In this document: piece after piece, positions 20,901 to 29,363 of the stretch
How positions within the stretch are numbered: position 1 is the stretch's first letter
Layout of the letters: each line of letters starts with the position of its first letter
Source of the DNA: Vogesella oryzae
Lineage (GTDB): Bacteria; Pseudomonadota; Gammaproteobacteria; Burkholderiales; Chromobacteriaceae
Assembly: GCF_902829295.1 (NCBI RefSeq)
Contig: NZ_CADEPL010000005.1
Coordinates: forward strand, 62,001 to 126,000
Reading direction: 5' to 3'
DNA length: 64,000 bases
Program-made: the position numbers and the translations under genes
The notes under the pieces: model-generated
The model's input: only the letters and a program-made list of their open reading frames with translations
Databases searched by the model: none
Told to the model about the DNA's origin: nothing

Positions 20901-21070
20901 TCCGGCGAGGCGCCGGGGTAGCCGGTCATCACCACCGCCACCGGGAAACGGATATCCGGGAACTCCTCCACTGCCAGATTGCGCCAGGCAAACAGCCCCA
21001 GCACGGTAAGCAGCAGCATCATCACCGCGGCGAAATACGGGTTCTGCACGCTGACGCGGGTTAGCCACAT
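17948..21070 (-). CDS. RND-family efflux pump, inner-membrane permease (HAE1/AcrB-like)
   Basis: The 1040-residue proton-driven pump has the RND plan: first membrane helix near residue 10 (VQNPYFAAVMMLLLTVLGLFAW), a large periplasmic porter domain, helices 2-6 containing the proton-relay Asp pair in SVGLLIDDAIVVREN, a second porter domain, and the last helices ending near residue 1020. It starts MWLTRVSVQNPYFA. The adaptor gene lies ten bases upstream on the same strand. No outer-membrane TolC-type gene is next to it, so it presumably uses one encoded elsewhere. Substrate cannot be read from sequence; relatives export drugs, dyes or detergents. Confidence 0.95.
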   Translation of the reverse strand: MWLTRVSVQNPYFAAVMMLLLTVLGLFAWRNLAVEEFPDIRFPVAVVMTGYPGASPEVVESDVTRPIEEAVNTISGVKHIRSYSFEGNSTVVVEFELSADAAQGLQEVRDKVGAVQGRLRREVNTPAISQMNPNDEALMSYTLSSTDSSLRELTSWVDQVLKKRLQTVSGVGEVKLVGERRREIRIDIDPYRLEALGLSVAEVADAVTAANRDYPAGQVSSQHNELAVRVAGKLKSVDDFAALVIASRGGSDIRLADVGRVRDTEAEQNSVTLIDGKPGIGIDIRAARGANVVQVADGVKRVLDGLRPQAPPGTVVNLTYDKSREVKGSLYEVQKTLGEGALLTVLIVFLFLGSWRSTVITGLTLPISMIGTLFALQAMGFSLNLMTLMALSLSVGLLIDDAIVVRENIVRHANLGKGHVQAALDGTNEIGLAVLATTLTIVAVFLPVGFMGGIIGKFFHQFGLAVTVAVLISLFVSFTLDPMLSSIWHDPHHHGDRHRGPVGKLLDWFETSLDRMAAAYVAVIRWALAHRKTVLLAALALTVGSFMLVPLIGGEFLPRADKGEFRLGFKTAAGSTLAYTEQKAREVEARLRTLPEVKTIDSKIGGGSFGAGRNQANITVNVGDKQQRERDLFQLMAAARLAAQQVAGIELDSVEETGKHGPPGKPVKLGIRGSDLAALQRASGDIMARLRQIKGVSDVQSSLNDADPALNVQVKRDAAATLGVDLARVGSTVSTLLGGSTVTQWEAPDGENYDVRLQVPRDARVAELLDVLTVPGKRGDSGEAQMVPLSQVTSVLPGTSPRQIERSDLMREISISANLSGRGSSEVFADIDRMLKGIQLPQGVVLAQEGERKDMQESLGYAVQALAMGVVFIYLILAAQFRSFTLPVTIMVALPLSFVGVFVALLLFGSTLNMFSVIGIIMLMGLASKNGILLVDFINQSRREGMAREEAIVAAGRVRLRPIMMTSLAMIFGMLPLALASGAGSETQRPMAHAIIGGMVTSTVLTLIVLPVVYTYLDSLRMLIRRLLARLSGQKLAAPH

Positions 21071-21080
21071 GGCGGCGTCC

Positions 21081-22205
21081 TCAGCGCGGCGGCAGGGACA
21101 CGGCGTCCCCGGCCTTCAGCCCCAACAGCGGTGCGGCCAACACCGTCTGGCCGGCGGCAATGCCGCTGACCGCCACCTGGCGCTCGCTGTCGGCGCGCAG
21201 CAACACCTTCACCGGCTGCCGTTGCAGGCGGCCATCCCGCACCGCCAGCAGCCACGGCGCGGCGCTGTCGGCATCGCGCAGCGCCGCCAGCGGCAGGCGG
21301 ATCGCGTTATCGACTTCGGCCAGCACCACGCCGCCCTGGGCAAACTGGCCGGCGCGCAGCCGGCCAGCGCGGTTATCCACCCGCAGGTAGACATTGAAGG
21401 TCCGGGTGGCGGCATTGGCCACCGGGTTGATGCGCACCAGCTGCGCGCTAAAGCCACCATCGATGCCTTCCACCGTGAAGCGGGCCTGCTGGCCAATTTT
21501 GAGTTGCCCCACCAGCCGCGCCGGAATGCTGGCCACGCCCTCCAGCTCGGCCAGATCGGCGATGGCGAACAGCTTCTGGTTGCGTGCCGCCTGCTCGCCC
21601 GGCTGGGTCAGCCGCGCATACACGGTGCCGGCCATCGGTGCGCGCACCTCGCTCTCGCTCAGGCTCTTGCGCGCCCGCGCCAGCTGGCTGCGCCGCGCCG
21701 CCAGCTCGCCGGCGCGCACCTGGTAGTCGCTTTCGGTTTCGTCGAACGCCAGCTTGGAAATAAAGCCCTGTTGCAGCAGTTCGCGCTGCTTGTCGAGCTT
21801 GAGGCGCGCCAGTTTCAGCCGCGCCTCGTCATTGGCCAGCTGCGCCTGCTGCTCGTTGAGCTGCTGCTGCAGCGCCTCGCTGTCGATGCGCGCCAGCAGT
21901 TGGCCGCGCGTCACCTGCTCGCCTTCGCGCACCAGCACCTGCTGCACGGTGCCGTCCACCTGCGCGGCGACCTCCGCCGACTGCAGGGCGTTGAGGGTGG
22001 CGGTAAACGGCAGCAGGCTGGCGACCGGCGCCACCGTGGTCTGCAACACGTCGGCAGCGGACAGTTGCCGCAGCGGCGCCGCCGCCTGGGCGCCGCTGGC
22101 CGGCACGGCCTCCGGCGGTGCCGGGCGGCCGCAGGCCGCGAGAGCAATAACAACGGCCGGCAGCAACAGGCTGCGGCCAACCTTGATCAGGTCAGGCGTG
22201 TGCAT
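21081..22205 (-). CDS. RND efflux pump periplasmic adaptor (membrane fusion lipoprotein)
   Basis: The 374-residue adaptor links the RND permease to an outer-membrane channel. It has a lipoprotein signal (VVIALAAC), a lipoyl half-domain (VDGTVQQVLVREGEQVTRGQLLARID), a coiled-coil hairpin (about residues 120-190, Gln/Leu/Ala-rich), the second lipoyl half (VRAPMAGTVYARLTQPGEQ), and beta-barrel and membrane-proximal domains. I chose the ATG ending at 22205 because AAGGA lies seven bases upstream; the earlier in-frame ATG ending at 22223 has no ribosome site. It is transcribed just before the permease. Confidence 0.93.
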   Translation of the reverse strand: MHTPDLIKVGRSLLLPAVVIALAACGRPAPPEAVPASGAQAAAPLRQLSAADVLQTTVAPVASLLPFTATLNALQSAEVAAQVDGTVQQVLVREGEQVTRGQLLARIDSEALQQQLNEQQAQLANDEARLKLARLKLDKQRELLQQGFISKLAFDETESDYQVRAGELAARRSQLARARKSLSESEVRAPMAGTVYARLTQPGEQAARNQKLFAIADLAELEGVASIPARLVGQLKIGQQARFTVEGIDGGFSAQLVRINPVANAATRTFNVYLRVDNRAGRLRAGQFAQGGVVLAEVDNAIRLPLAALRDADSAAPWLLAVRDGRLQRQPVKVLLRADSERQVAVSGIAAGQTVLAAPLLGLKAGDAVSLPPR

Positions 22206-22233
22206 CGGGAATCCTTGCCGCATCAGGCGGCGT

Positions 22234-23490
22234 TCAGGGGTTGGCCGCCGGGGTCATGCCCTTGGGCAGCAGCAGCCACAGCTTGCCGCTCTGTTTCATG
22301 CGCCCGGCGTACATGCCGGCCTCGGCACCAAAGCCGAAGAAAAAGTCGGCGCGCACGCCGCCACGGATGGCGCCGCCGGTGTCCTGCGCATGCACCAGCC
22401 GGTTCAACGGCTGCGGCGTACCATCCAGCGGCCAGGTGGTGGCCAGGTACAGCGGCGCCCCCAGCGGGATGTAACGCGGATCGACCGCCACGCTGTAGCC
22501 GCCGGTCAGCGGCACGCCCATGGCGCCCAGCGGGCCGCTGTCATTGGCCGGCAGCGGTTTGAAGAACACGTAGCTGGGGTTGACGGCAAACAGCTCGGCA
22601 CGACGCTGCGGGTTGGCCGCAATCCACGCCTTGATGCTTTGCATCGATACGTCCTCGATACGCATCTGCCCCTGGTCTACCAGCCAGCGGCCGATGGACT
22701 TGTAGCCGTGGCCGTTCTGGTCGGCATAGCCGACACGGATAAAGCTGCCATCTTCCAGCTGGATGCGGCCGGAGCCCTGCACCTGCAGGAAGAACAGCTC
22801 GGTTTCGTCTTCCACCCACGCCAGCACCGGCATAGTCGCCACACCCTTGCCGGCGTCGATCTCGCCACGGGTGTAGTACGGCAGCAGGCGGTTGCCCTCC
22901 AGCCGGCCTTTCAGCGCACGGGTGCGGCTGTCGGTGACAAAGTCGGCCAGGGTGATCTGGATTTCGCCATCGCCGGCCACGGTCTTGCCCGGCACCAGCT
23001 GCAGGCGGTTGCCACTGCCGCGGCGCGCCACCAGTTGCGGCAGCGCCCGCTGCGCCGGCGTGATGTCCAGCACATACAAATCGGCCGGCACGCCGTACAC
23101 CGGATACGGCGTCTGCGGCGACTGGCTGCGACTGCCGGCCAGCAGCGGCTCGTAGTAGCCGGTAATCAGTCCGCTATCCTTGCCGGCCTCGCTGACCTGC
23201 CACGGCACGAAGCGCTGCTCGTAGAAGCTGCGCACCGCCTGCGGGTTGGCCGCATCGGTGGCGCTGGCTTCGCTGCAGGCGCCCTGCCACTGCGGCCGCC
23301 CCTGCAGGCTGCGGCAGCTGGCACGCAACGCCGCCAGGCTTTCGCCCGCCAGCGGCGCGCCCCAGCCGGGCAGATCACTGAAACGGGCCGGCTGGTAGCT
23401 CACCGGACTGCTGCTGCCGCCGGATGGCGGATAGCTGGCACAGGCAGCCAGCAGCAGGGTGCTGGCCAGGGTCATCAGACGCTTGAACAT
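22234..23490 (-). CDS. mltA: MltA, membrane-bound lytic murein transglycosylase A
   Basis: MltA cleaves the glycan strands of peptidoglycan to 1,6-anhydro products at the outer membrane. The 418-residue product has a lipoprotein signal ending in LLLAAC. The MltA barrel contains GLITGYYEPLLAGSR and FFLQVQGSGRIQLEDG, and the 3D domain VDPRYIPLGAPLYL...HAQDTGGAIRGGVRADFFFG provides the catalytic Asp. The start is placed at MFKRLMTLASTLLLAAC (ATG ending at 23490), where the signal begins; the frame continues 29 codons upstream without similarity. It is followed after 28 bases by the RND adaptor gene on the same strand. Confidence 0.95.
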   Translation of the reverse strand: MFKRLMTLASTLLLAACASYPPSGGSSSPVSYQPARFSDLPGWGAPLAGESLAALRASCRSLQGRPQWQGACSEASATDAANPQAVRSFYEQRFVPWQVSEAGKDSGLITGYYEPLLAGSRSQSPQTPYPVYGVPADLYVLDITPAQRALPQLVARRGSGNRLQLVPGKTVAGDGEIQITLADFVTDSRTRALKGRLEGNRLLPYYTRGEIDAGKGVATMPVLAWVEDETELFFLQVQGSGRIQLEDGSFIRVGYADQNGHGYKSIGRWLVDQGQMRIEDVSMQSIKAWIAANPQRRAELFAVNPSYVFFKPLPANDSGPLGAMGVPLTGGYSVAVDPRYIPLGAPLYLATTWPLDGTPQPLNRLVHAQDTGGAIRGGVRADFFFGFGAEAGMYAGRMKQSGKLWLLLPKGMTPAANP

Positions 23491-23610
23491 GGATGGGTCG
23501 CGGGCAGTGGAATCGGACAGGTTGGCCGCAGCGGCGGCGAAAATGCGATGGTAATGAAGGGCGGCGAAGAAAGGCAAATGCCTGCCGCCAGGCAGGCCGC
23601 GCCACGGCGC

Positions 23611-24141
23611 TTAGGGCCCCGGCAGCGCCGCTTCCACCGCCTTGATGAAGCTGGCGGAATCCGGCCGCGTCAGCGGGCTGAAGGCGGTGACGGTCTTGCC
23701 GTCGGCGGCGATCACGTACTTGTAGAAGTTCCACTTCGGCGCATCGCCGCTGGCCGCGGCCAGCTGCCGGAACAGCGGATCGGCCTCATCGCCGCGCACA
23801 TGCACGCGGCTGGCCATCGGGAAACTGACGCCGTAGTTCACCTGGCAGAAACTGGCGACCGCCTGATCCTGGTCCAGCTCCTGGAAAAAATCGTCGCTGG
23901 GAAAGCCCACCACCACCAGCCCCTTGTCGCGGTAGTTCTGCCACAGCGTCTGCAGCCCCTTGAACTGCGGGGTAAAGCCGCAATGGCTTGCGGTATTGAC
24001 CACCACCACCGCCTTGCCCTGATAGGCACACATATCGATGCTGCCACCGCTCAGGCCGGGAACGCGGTGGTCGAGCAAGGGCGGGCAGGCGGCACTGGCG
24101 ATGGCCGGCAACAACAGCAACAGGGAGGACAGCTTGCGCAT
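23611..24141 (-). CDS. Exported glutathione peroxidase-family protein
   Basis: The 176-residue protein has a signal peptide (MRKLSSLLLLLPAIASAACP), so it should act in the periplasm. The active-site motif is NTASHCGFTPQFKGLQTL, with Cys54 in place of selenocysteine. The Gln-containing loop is shortened and divergent (FPSDDFFQE rather than FPCNQFGGQE), and the Trp/Asn motif KWNFYKY is kept. Reduction of peroxides by thioredoxin or glutathione is the family role; in the periplasm the reductant is unclear. CCGGAGT precedes the ATG ending at 24141. A perfect hairpin of the repeated word lies just upstream, between this gene and trxA. Confidence 0.88.
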   Translation of the reverse strand: MRKLSSLLLLLPAIASAACPPLLDHRVPGLSGGSIDMCAYQGKAVVVVNTASHCGFTPQFKGLQTLWQNYRDKGLVVVGFPSDDFFQELDQDQAVASFCQVNYGVSFPMASRVHVRGDEADPLFRQLAAASGDAPKWNFYKYVIAADGKTVTAFSPLTRPDSASFIKAVEAALPGP

Positions 24142-24175
24142 GGCGGGGACTCCGGCAACAAATGGCTGAACAGAC

Positions 24176-24205
24176 GTTGGCCGCAACGCGAACGTTGCGG
24201 CCAAC
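24176..24205. repeat. Perfect inverted pair of GTTGGCCGCA words between trxA and the peroxidase gene
   Basis: GTTGGCCGCAACG (24176-24188) and CGTTGCGGCCAAC (24193-24205) form a perfect 13-base stem with a CGAA loop. It sits 56 bases after the trxA-type stop on the minus strand and could end or attenuate that transcript. No T-run follows. Confidence 0.9.
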
Positions 24206-24261
24206 AGTGATACAGACCGCTTGCGCGGCCACAAGTTGCGTTACCGCGCCCGGCGCCAGGC

Positions 24262-24624
24262 TTACTGCTCCTTGCTGGCGATGTCGGCGCGGACCTGCTC
24301 CATGTCCAGATCGCGTACTGCCTGGATCAGCTGGTCGAACTGGCCGCCCATCATGGCGCCAGCCTGATGGAACACCACGATGCCGTCTTTCAGCGCCATC
24401 AGCGTCGGAATGGAACGGATCTGGAAATGCGCCGCCAGCTCGCGTTCGGCTTCGGTATCGATCTTGCCGAACACGATGTCCGGGTGCTTGTCGGCAGCCG
24501 CCTCGAAAATCGGGCCGAACATCTTGCAAGGACCACACCAGTCGGCCCAGAAATCCAGAAACAGGATACCGTCGCGCTCGGCGTAGTCGTTGAAGGTATC
24601 GGCGGTGATGTTCACGTAAGACAT
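24262..24624 (-). CDS. trxA: Thioredoxin (TrxA family)
   Basis: The 120-residue dithiol protein has the redox motif WCGPC at residues 29-33, in LFLDFWADWCGPCKMFGP, and the cis-Pro loop IRSIPTLMALKDG. It is a little longer than classic thioredoxin (about 108) through an acidic C-terminal tail. The start is the ATG ending at 24624, with AAGGATGACAGC before it; the open frame upstream shows no similarity. Whether it is the main thioredoxin of the cell or a second one cannot be told, so the symbol marks the family only. Confidence 0.88.
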   Translation of the reverse strand: MSYVNITADTFNDYAERDGILFLDFWADWCGPCKMFGPIFEAAADKHPDIVFGKIDTEAERELAAHFQIRSIPTLMALKDGIVVFHQAGAMMGGQFDQLIQAVRDLDMEQVRADIASKEQ

Positions 24625-24733
24625 GCTGTCATCCTTGGTTGCGGCCGGCGACGATTGCCGGCCCTGATGTCTGGAGAAGTGGCGCTGCCGCGGCAAATCT
24701 CAAGGCAGGATCACCATTGAATTTATAAATTTT

Positions 24734-25708
24734 TTAATTGTGTGTCGCTATCGCTGACTGCGGCTGGCGATGGGTGATGCGCCAGCACTGGTGGATCTTC
24801 TTGTTGCGGAAGTCCTCCGGCACCGATTGCTTGCTGATGTCGCGTACCGCGTAGTCCTCCACCAGCAGTGGGCTGAGCTCGAAACTGCGCAGGTTGTTGG
24901 AGAAATACAGCACGCCGTCCGGCGCCAGCAGGCGCATGGCACCGTCCACCAGCTTGACGTGGTCGCGCTGCACATCCAGCTCGTCCTGCATCTTCTTGCT
25001 GTTGGAGAAGCTCGGCGGGTCCATCACGATCAGATCGAACTGCTTGCCGGCAAAGGCGGCGTCTTCCAGATACTGGAACACGTCGTCGCGGACCAGCACG
25101 TGCCTGGCCAGATCCAGGCCGTTGAGCTCGAAATTGCGGCGGCTCCACGCCTGATAGGTGTTGGACAGGTCTACCGTCTCGCTGCTGACGGCACCGCCGG
25201 CGGCGGCGTAAACGGTAAAGCTGCCGGTGTAGGCAAACAGGTTGAGAAAGCGCTTGCCGGCGGCTTCTTCGCGCACCCGCTTGCGGGTGTTGCGGTGATC
25301 GAGAAACAGGCCGGTATCCAGATAGGCATCCAGGTTCACCCAGAAACGCTGGCCCTGCTCCGCCACCACGAAATCCTCGCCCTCGCGGCCGGTCTTCTCG
25401 TACTGGCTGTCGCCCTTCTGCCGGCGGCGCGCCTTCAGCGAGATGGCGTCCGGCGCCACGCCGGTGACCTCGCAAATTGCCTGTTGTACCGCGGCGATCC
25501 ATTCGGCGTATTCGTCATCGCCGATCTGCCAGCCGGTATCGTATTCCTGCAGGTGGATACGCTCGCCGTAGACATCGATGATCAGCGGGAATTGCGGCAC
25601 ATCGCGGTCGTACACGCGCCAGGCCTCCAGCTCGCCGCGACGCGCCCACTTGGCGTAATGCTTGTAGTTCTTGGAGAGACGGCCAACAAAGGCGGATACG
25701 TCTACCAT
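24734..25708 (-). CDS. RlmK-like 23S rRNA methyltransferase (stand-alone equivalent of the RlmKL C-terminal half)
   Basis: The 324-residue protein matches the C-terminal half of E. coli RlmKL, which makes m7G2069 in 23S rRNA. It begins with FVGRLSKNYKHYAKWARRGELEAWRVYDRDVPQFP. The SAM fold contains FLNLFAYTGSFTVYAAAGGA, and the catalytic-type motif VMDPPSFSNSKKM follows. In E. coli this domain is fused to RlmL (m2G2445); here no RlmL half is attached, so a separate rlmL is expected elsewhere. It is followed on the minus strand by a 109-base gap and trxA, and preceded by coaD. Confidence 0.85.
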   Translation of the reverse strand: MVDVSAFVGRLSKNYKHYAKWARRGELEAWRVYDRDVPQFPLIIDVYGERIHLQEYDTGWQIGDDEYAEWIAAVQQAICEVTGVAPDAISLKARRRQKGDSQYEKTGREGEDFVVAEQGQRFWVNLDAYLDTGLFLDHRNTRKRVREEAAGKRFLNLFAYTGSFTVYAAAGGAVSSETVDLSNTYQAWSRRNFELNGLDLARHVLVRDDVFQYLEDAAFAGKQFDLIVMDPPSFSNSKKMQDELDVQRDHVKLVDGAMRLLAPDGVLYFSNNLRSFELSPLLVEDYAVRDISKQSVPEDFRNKKIHQCWRITHRQPQSAIATHN

Positions 25709-25765
25709 GGTTTACCTCGGAAATGCGACGCGCCGGAGGATGTCCGGCGCGTGGGGTATGCGGTA

Positions 25766-25785
25766 TGCGGCCAACGTTGGCCGCA
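25766..25785. repeat. Perfect palindrome TGCGGCCAACGTTGGCCGCA between coaD and the RlmK-like gene
   Basis: Two copies of the repeated word meet head to head to give a 20-base perfect palindrome, 12 bases past the coaD stop on the minus strand. The same 20 bases recur at 46280-46299 and 61654-61673. Confidence 0.95.
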
Positions 25786-25797
25786 GTGTGGTGATGC

Positions 25798-26307
25798 TTA
25801 GTCCAGCTGCTGCACCTGCTGCTGATAATAGTTTACCAGCTTGCGGTACACCGGTTCCGGCACGTAGTGGCGAATCATCTGTTCCCAGCCTTGCGGCCCC
25901 ATCAGTCCCTTCACCATGGTGGAGGACACCTCGGCGTATTCGCGCGGCGGCAGCAGGAAGATGGTGGTGATATCGGCGTGCAGGTCGGAGTTAATGTAGC
26001 GCATGGTGCGCTCGTACTCGTAATCACTGGCGGTGCGGATGCCGCGGATGATGTAGTTGGCGTCGATGCTCTGCGCGTAATTGACCAGAAACTGGTTTTC
26101 GAACACTTCCACCTTGAGCTTGGAAAAGCCACGCGTCACCGCGCGCAGCATGTCCAGCCGCTCGTCCACCGAGAAGCTGCAGCGTTTTTCCGGATTGACG
26201 CCAATGGCAACCACCAGCTCGTCGAACAGCTCGACGGCTTCGCGGATCATCCACAGATGCCCGTTGGTTACCGGGTCAAAACTCCCGGCATAGACGGCTC
26301 GCTTCAA
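25798..26307 (-). CDS. coaD: CoaD, phosphopantetheine adenylyltransferase
   Basis: CoaD adenylates 4'-phosphopantetheine to dephospho-CoA. The motif [11 protein letters not shown] near the N-terminus carries the nucleotide-binding TxGH-like site. [14 protein letters not shown] and the late [10 protein letters not shown] follow. I prefer the TTG start ending at 26307, which gives [12 protein letters not shown] (169 residues, close to the family) and has AAAGGAAAGCG before it. An ATG ending at 26337 would add ten residues but has no ribosome site. The first motif reads SFDP rather than the usual TFDP. The gene ends next to the 20-base palindrome at 25766. Confidence 0.92.
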   Translation of the reverse strand: MKRAVYAGSFDPVTNGHLWMIREAVELFDELVVAIGVNPEKRCSFSVDERLDMLRAVTRGFSKLKVEVFENQFLVNYAQSIDANYIIRGIRTASDYEYERTMRYINSDLHADITTIFLLPPREYAEVSSTMVKGLMGPQGWEQMIRHYVPEPVYRKLVNYYQQQVQQLD

Positions 26308-26394
26308 TTGACGCTTTCCTTTGTTGCTATGTGTCATGGCGGAATGTACTTGCGGCTAGAAGGTGGGACAAGGTTTTTTTGCTGCATTGCAGAA

Positions 26395-26435
26395 TAAAAA
26401 GCACCGGAGCGGTGCGATTCACCACTCCGGTGCTT
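26395..26435 (-). terminator. Terminator of the dpp operon
   Basis: Read leftward, AGCACCGGAG and CTCCGGTGCT form a ten-base stem enclosing a smaller inverted repeat and are followed by TTTTTATT. It lies 34 bases after the dppF stop. Confidence 0.9.
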
Positions 26436-26468
26436 GTACTGTAGTGCATGGGCCTGACCACAGTGCGC

Positions 26469-27443
26469 TCAGGCGTTGATGCTCTCCGCGTGGTGACAGG
26501 CCACCTGATGCCCCGCCAGTTCGCGCAGTTGCGGCACTTCCTGACTGCAACGCTCGGTGGCAAACGGGCAACGCTTGTGGAAGGCGCAGCCGGTCGGCGG
26601 ATTGAGCGGGCTGGGCAGCTCGCCAGTGATCTTGATCTTGGCGCGGCGGTCTTCCTCGCGCACCGACGGCGTCGCCGACAGCAGCGCCTTGGTGTACGGG
26701 TGCAGCGGCTGGCTGTAGATCGCCTCCTTGCTGCCCACTTCCACCGCACGGCCCAGATACATCACCATCACGTCGTCGGCCACGTGCTCGACCACTGCCA
26801 GGTTGTGCGAGATAAACACATAGGCGGTGTTGAACTCTTCCTGCAAATCCATGAACAGGTTCAGTACCTGTGCCTGGATCGATACGTCCAATGCCGAGGT
26901 CGGTTCGTCGGCGACCACGATCTGCGGCTGCAGCATCATGGCGCGCGCGATGGCAATACGCTGGCGCTGGCCGCCGGAGAACATGTGCGGGTAGCGGTAG
27001 TAGTGCTCCGGGCGCAGGCCGACGCGCTTCATCATCGCCCGCACTTTTACTTCACGCTCGCTGGCGGACAGCTTGGTGTTGATCAGCAGCGGCTCGCCCA
27101 GCTGGTCGCCGATCTTCTGGCGCGGGTTGAGCGAGGCATACGGGTTCTGGAACACCATCTGCACCTTGCTGCGCATCGCCTTCAGCTCGGCCTTGCTGGC
27201 GCGGGCGATATCGACGCCATCCAGCACCAGCGAGCCGGCGGTCGGCGCCTCGATCAGCGTCAGCTGGCGCGCCAGCGTGGACTTGCCGCAACCGGACTCG
27301 CCCACCACGGCCAGCGTCTTGCCGGACTTGAGTTCGAACGATACGCCGTTAAGCGCCTTTACCATCGCCTTCGGCTTCAGGAAGCCCTGCGACACCTCGT
27401 AGTGACGGGTCAGGTCGCGAGCCTGCAATACGGTCTGGCTCAT
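26469..27443 (-). CDS. dppF: DppF-type dipeptide ABC transporter ATP-binding protein
   Basis: The 324-residue ATPase has Walker [10 protein letters not shown], signature [14 protein letters not shown] and Walker [13 protein letters not shown]. It also has the C-terminal oligopeptide/dipeptide extension with the Cys-rich motif [17 protein letters not shown], which in relatives holds a Fe-S cluster. It works as a pair with DppD to power dipeptide import. Its start overlaps the dppD stop by four bases. It is the last gene of the operon, followed by a strong terminator. Confidence 0.95.
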   Translation of the reverse strand: MSQTVLQARDLTRHYEVSQGFLKPKAMVKALNGVSFELKSGKTLAVVGESGCGKSTLARQLTLIEAPTAGSLVLDGVDIARASKAELKAMRSKVQMVFQNPYASLNPRQKIGDQLGEPLLINTKLSASEREVKVRAMMKRVGLRPEHYYRYPHMFSGGQRQRIAIARAMMLQPQIVVADEPTSALDVSIQAQVLNLFMDLQEEFNTAYVFISHNLAVVEHVADDVMVMYLGRAVEVGSKEAIYSQPLHPYTKALLSATPSVREEDRRAKIKITGELPSPLNPPTGCAFHKRCPFATERCSQEVPQLRELAGHQVACHHAESINA

Positions 27444-28414
27444 TGGGCCTCCTTGTCAAACAGCGGGTAGAAGCAGCGCACGGCGCCATGCTCATACGGG
27501 GTAATGGCCGGACGTTCGGCGCGGCAGCGCTCCTGCACATACGGGCAGCGCGGGCTGAGCAGACAGCCTTTCGGGCGGTCGTACTGGCCCGGCACGATAC
27601 CCGGCAGCGTGGTCAGGCGACGCGCCCCCTTGCTGTGTTCCGGGATGGAGGACAGCAGCGCCTCGGTGTACGGGTGCACCGGGTGCTGGAACAGACGCGG
27701 CACATGGCCTTCTTCTGCCACCTGGCCGGCATACATCACCGCCACGCGGTGCGCCACTTCGGCAATCACCGCCAGATCATGGGTAATCATGATCAGCGCC
27801 ATATTGCGCTCTTTCTGCAGATTGACCAGCAGCTCCATGATCTGCGCCTGGATGGTGACGTCCAGCGCGGTGGTCGGTTCGTCGGCAATCAGCAGTTTGG
27901 GGTTACAGGCCAGGGCCACCGCAATCATCACGCGCTGGCTCATGCCGCCGGACAGCTGGTGCGGGTAGGCTTCCAGACGGGTCTTGGCTGCCGGGATTTC
28001 CACCAGTTCCATCAGTTCCAGCGCGCGCGCTTTCAGCTCCGCGCCACGCAGCCCCTGATGCACTTTCAGCACTTCCATGATCTGGTAGCCGACGGTGTAG
28101 CTGGGGTTGAGCGAGGTCATCGGGTCCTGGAAGATCATGGCGATGTCTTTGCCCACGATCTTGCGGCGCTCTTTCGGGCTGATGGTCAGCAGGTTCTTGC
28201 CGTCGAATTCCAGCTGGTCGGCAACGATGCGGCCCTGCCCTTCCAGCAGCCCCATCATTGCCATCATGGTGACGGACTTGCCGGAGCCGGACTCGCCGAC
28301 GATACCGACGATCTCGCCCTGGTCGACACTAAGGTCGAGGTTTTCTACCGCGCGGAACGGGTTGGCCGCATTGCCGAACTCGACCGACAGATTCTTGATT
28401 TGCAACAGACTCAT
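27440..28414 (-). CDS. dppD: DppD-type dipeptide ABC transporter ATP-binding protein
   Basis: The 324-residue ATPase has Walker [11 protein letters not shown], signature [15 protein letters not shown] and Walker [13 protein letters not shown]. The C-terminal region [17 protein letters not shown] has the same cysteine pattern as DppF. The changed last residue of Walker A (KSV instead of KST) is normal for DppD/OppD proteins. It partners DppF. GGGA lies upstream of the ATG. The gene starts ten bases after dppC and overlaps dppF by four bases. Confidence 0.95.
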   Translation of the reverse strand: MSLLQIKNLSVEFGNAANPFRAVENLDLSVDQGEIVGIVGESGSGKSVTMMAMMGLLEGQGRIVADQLEFDGKNLLTISPKERRKIVGKDIAMIFQDPMTSLNPSYTVGYQIMEVLKVHQGLRGAELKARALELMELVEIPAAKTRLEAYPHQLSGGMSQRVMIAVALACNPKLLIADEPTTALDVTIQAQIMELLVNLQKERNMALIMITHDLAVIAEVAHRVAVMYAGQVAEEGHVPRLFQHPVHPYTEALLSSIPEHSKGARRLTTLPGIVPGQYDRPKGCLLSPRCPYVQERCRAERPAITPYEHGAVRCFYPLFDKEAQ

Positions 28415-28423
28415 GATTTTCCC

Positions 28424-29350
28424 TTACGCCGCGCGCTTCATTTTCGGGTCCAGCGCGTCACGCAGACCGTCACCCATCAGGTTGATCGACAGCACCGCCA
28501 GCAGAATGGTCAGGCCGGGCATCAGCACCACCCACCAGGCACTGGTCATGTAGTCACGGGCGCCGGACAGCATGGTGCCCCACTCCGGCGTCGGCGGCTG
28601 CACACCCATGCCGAGGAAGCCCAGTGCGGAGATTTCCAGGATGGCGGAAGAGAAGCTCATGGTGGCATGCACGATCAGCGGTGCCATGCAGTTGGGCAGC
28701 ACGGTCACGAACATCAGGCGCAGCAGTTCGGCACCGGATACCCGGGCCGCGGTCACGTAGTCGCGGTTCAGCTCGGTAATGGCGGAAGCACGAGTCAGTC
28801 GCACGTAACCCGGCAGGCCCACCACGGCGATGGCGATCATGGCGTTGATCAGGCCCGGCCCGAGAATGGCCATGATGGCGATGGCCAGCAGCAGCGACGG
28901 CAGCGCCATCATGATGTCCATCAGCCGCATGATCAGGCCGCCCAGCACCTTGGGGAAGAATGCCGCCAGCAGGCCCAGGATCACGCCCGGAATCAGCGAC
29001 AGCAGCACCGACATCAGGCTGATCAGCAGCGACATGCGCGCACCGTAGAACAGGCGCGCCATGATGTCGCGGCCCAGTTCGTCGGTGCCCAGCAGGAACT
29101 GGCTGACACCGCCTTCGGCCCACGATGGCGGGGTCAGCAGGTGGTCACGGTACTGTTCCAGCGGATCGTGCGGCGAGATGATGCCGGCGAACAGCGCACA
29201 GAACACCACGACCGACATGAAAATCAGGCCGGCTACGGCGCCCTTGTTCTGCTTGAAGCTGGACCAGAATTCCTTCAGCGGCGACGGATAGCTCAGCGCC
29301 GGATCTTCGTTGGCCGCAACGGTTTGCGACGTTGTATTCACATTTGCCAT
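28424..29350 (-). CDS. dppC: DppC-type dipeptide ABC transporter permease
   Basis: The 308-residue inner-membrane permease has a cytoplasmic N-terminal region, a first membrane segment at about 40-62 (AGLIFMSVVVFCALFAGII), a periplasmic loop with LLGTDELGRDIMARLFYGARMSLLI (typical of the DppC/OppC family), and five further segments. The EAA-type loop VRLTRASAITELNRDYVTAAR contacts the ATPases. It forms the channel with DppB. AGGA precedes its ATG, and it lies 13 bases after dppB. Confidence 0.95.
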   Translation of the reverse strand: MANVNTTSQTVAANEDPALSYPSPLKEFWSSFKQNKGAVAGLIFMSVVVFCALFAGIISPHDPLEQYRDHLLTPPSWAEGGVSQFLLGTDELGRDIMARLFYGARMSLLISLMSVLLSLIPGVILGLLAAFFPKVLGGLIMRLMDIMMALPSLLLAIAIMAILGPGLINAMIAIAVVGLPGYVRLTRASAITELNRDYVTAARVSGAELLRLMFVTVLPNCMAPLIVHATMSFSSAILEISALGFLGMGVQPPTPEWGTMLSGARDYMTSAWWVVLMPGLTILLAVLSINLMGDGLRDALDPKMKRAA

Positions 29351-29363
29351 GTTGGTTTCCTGC

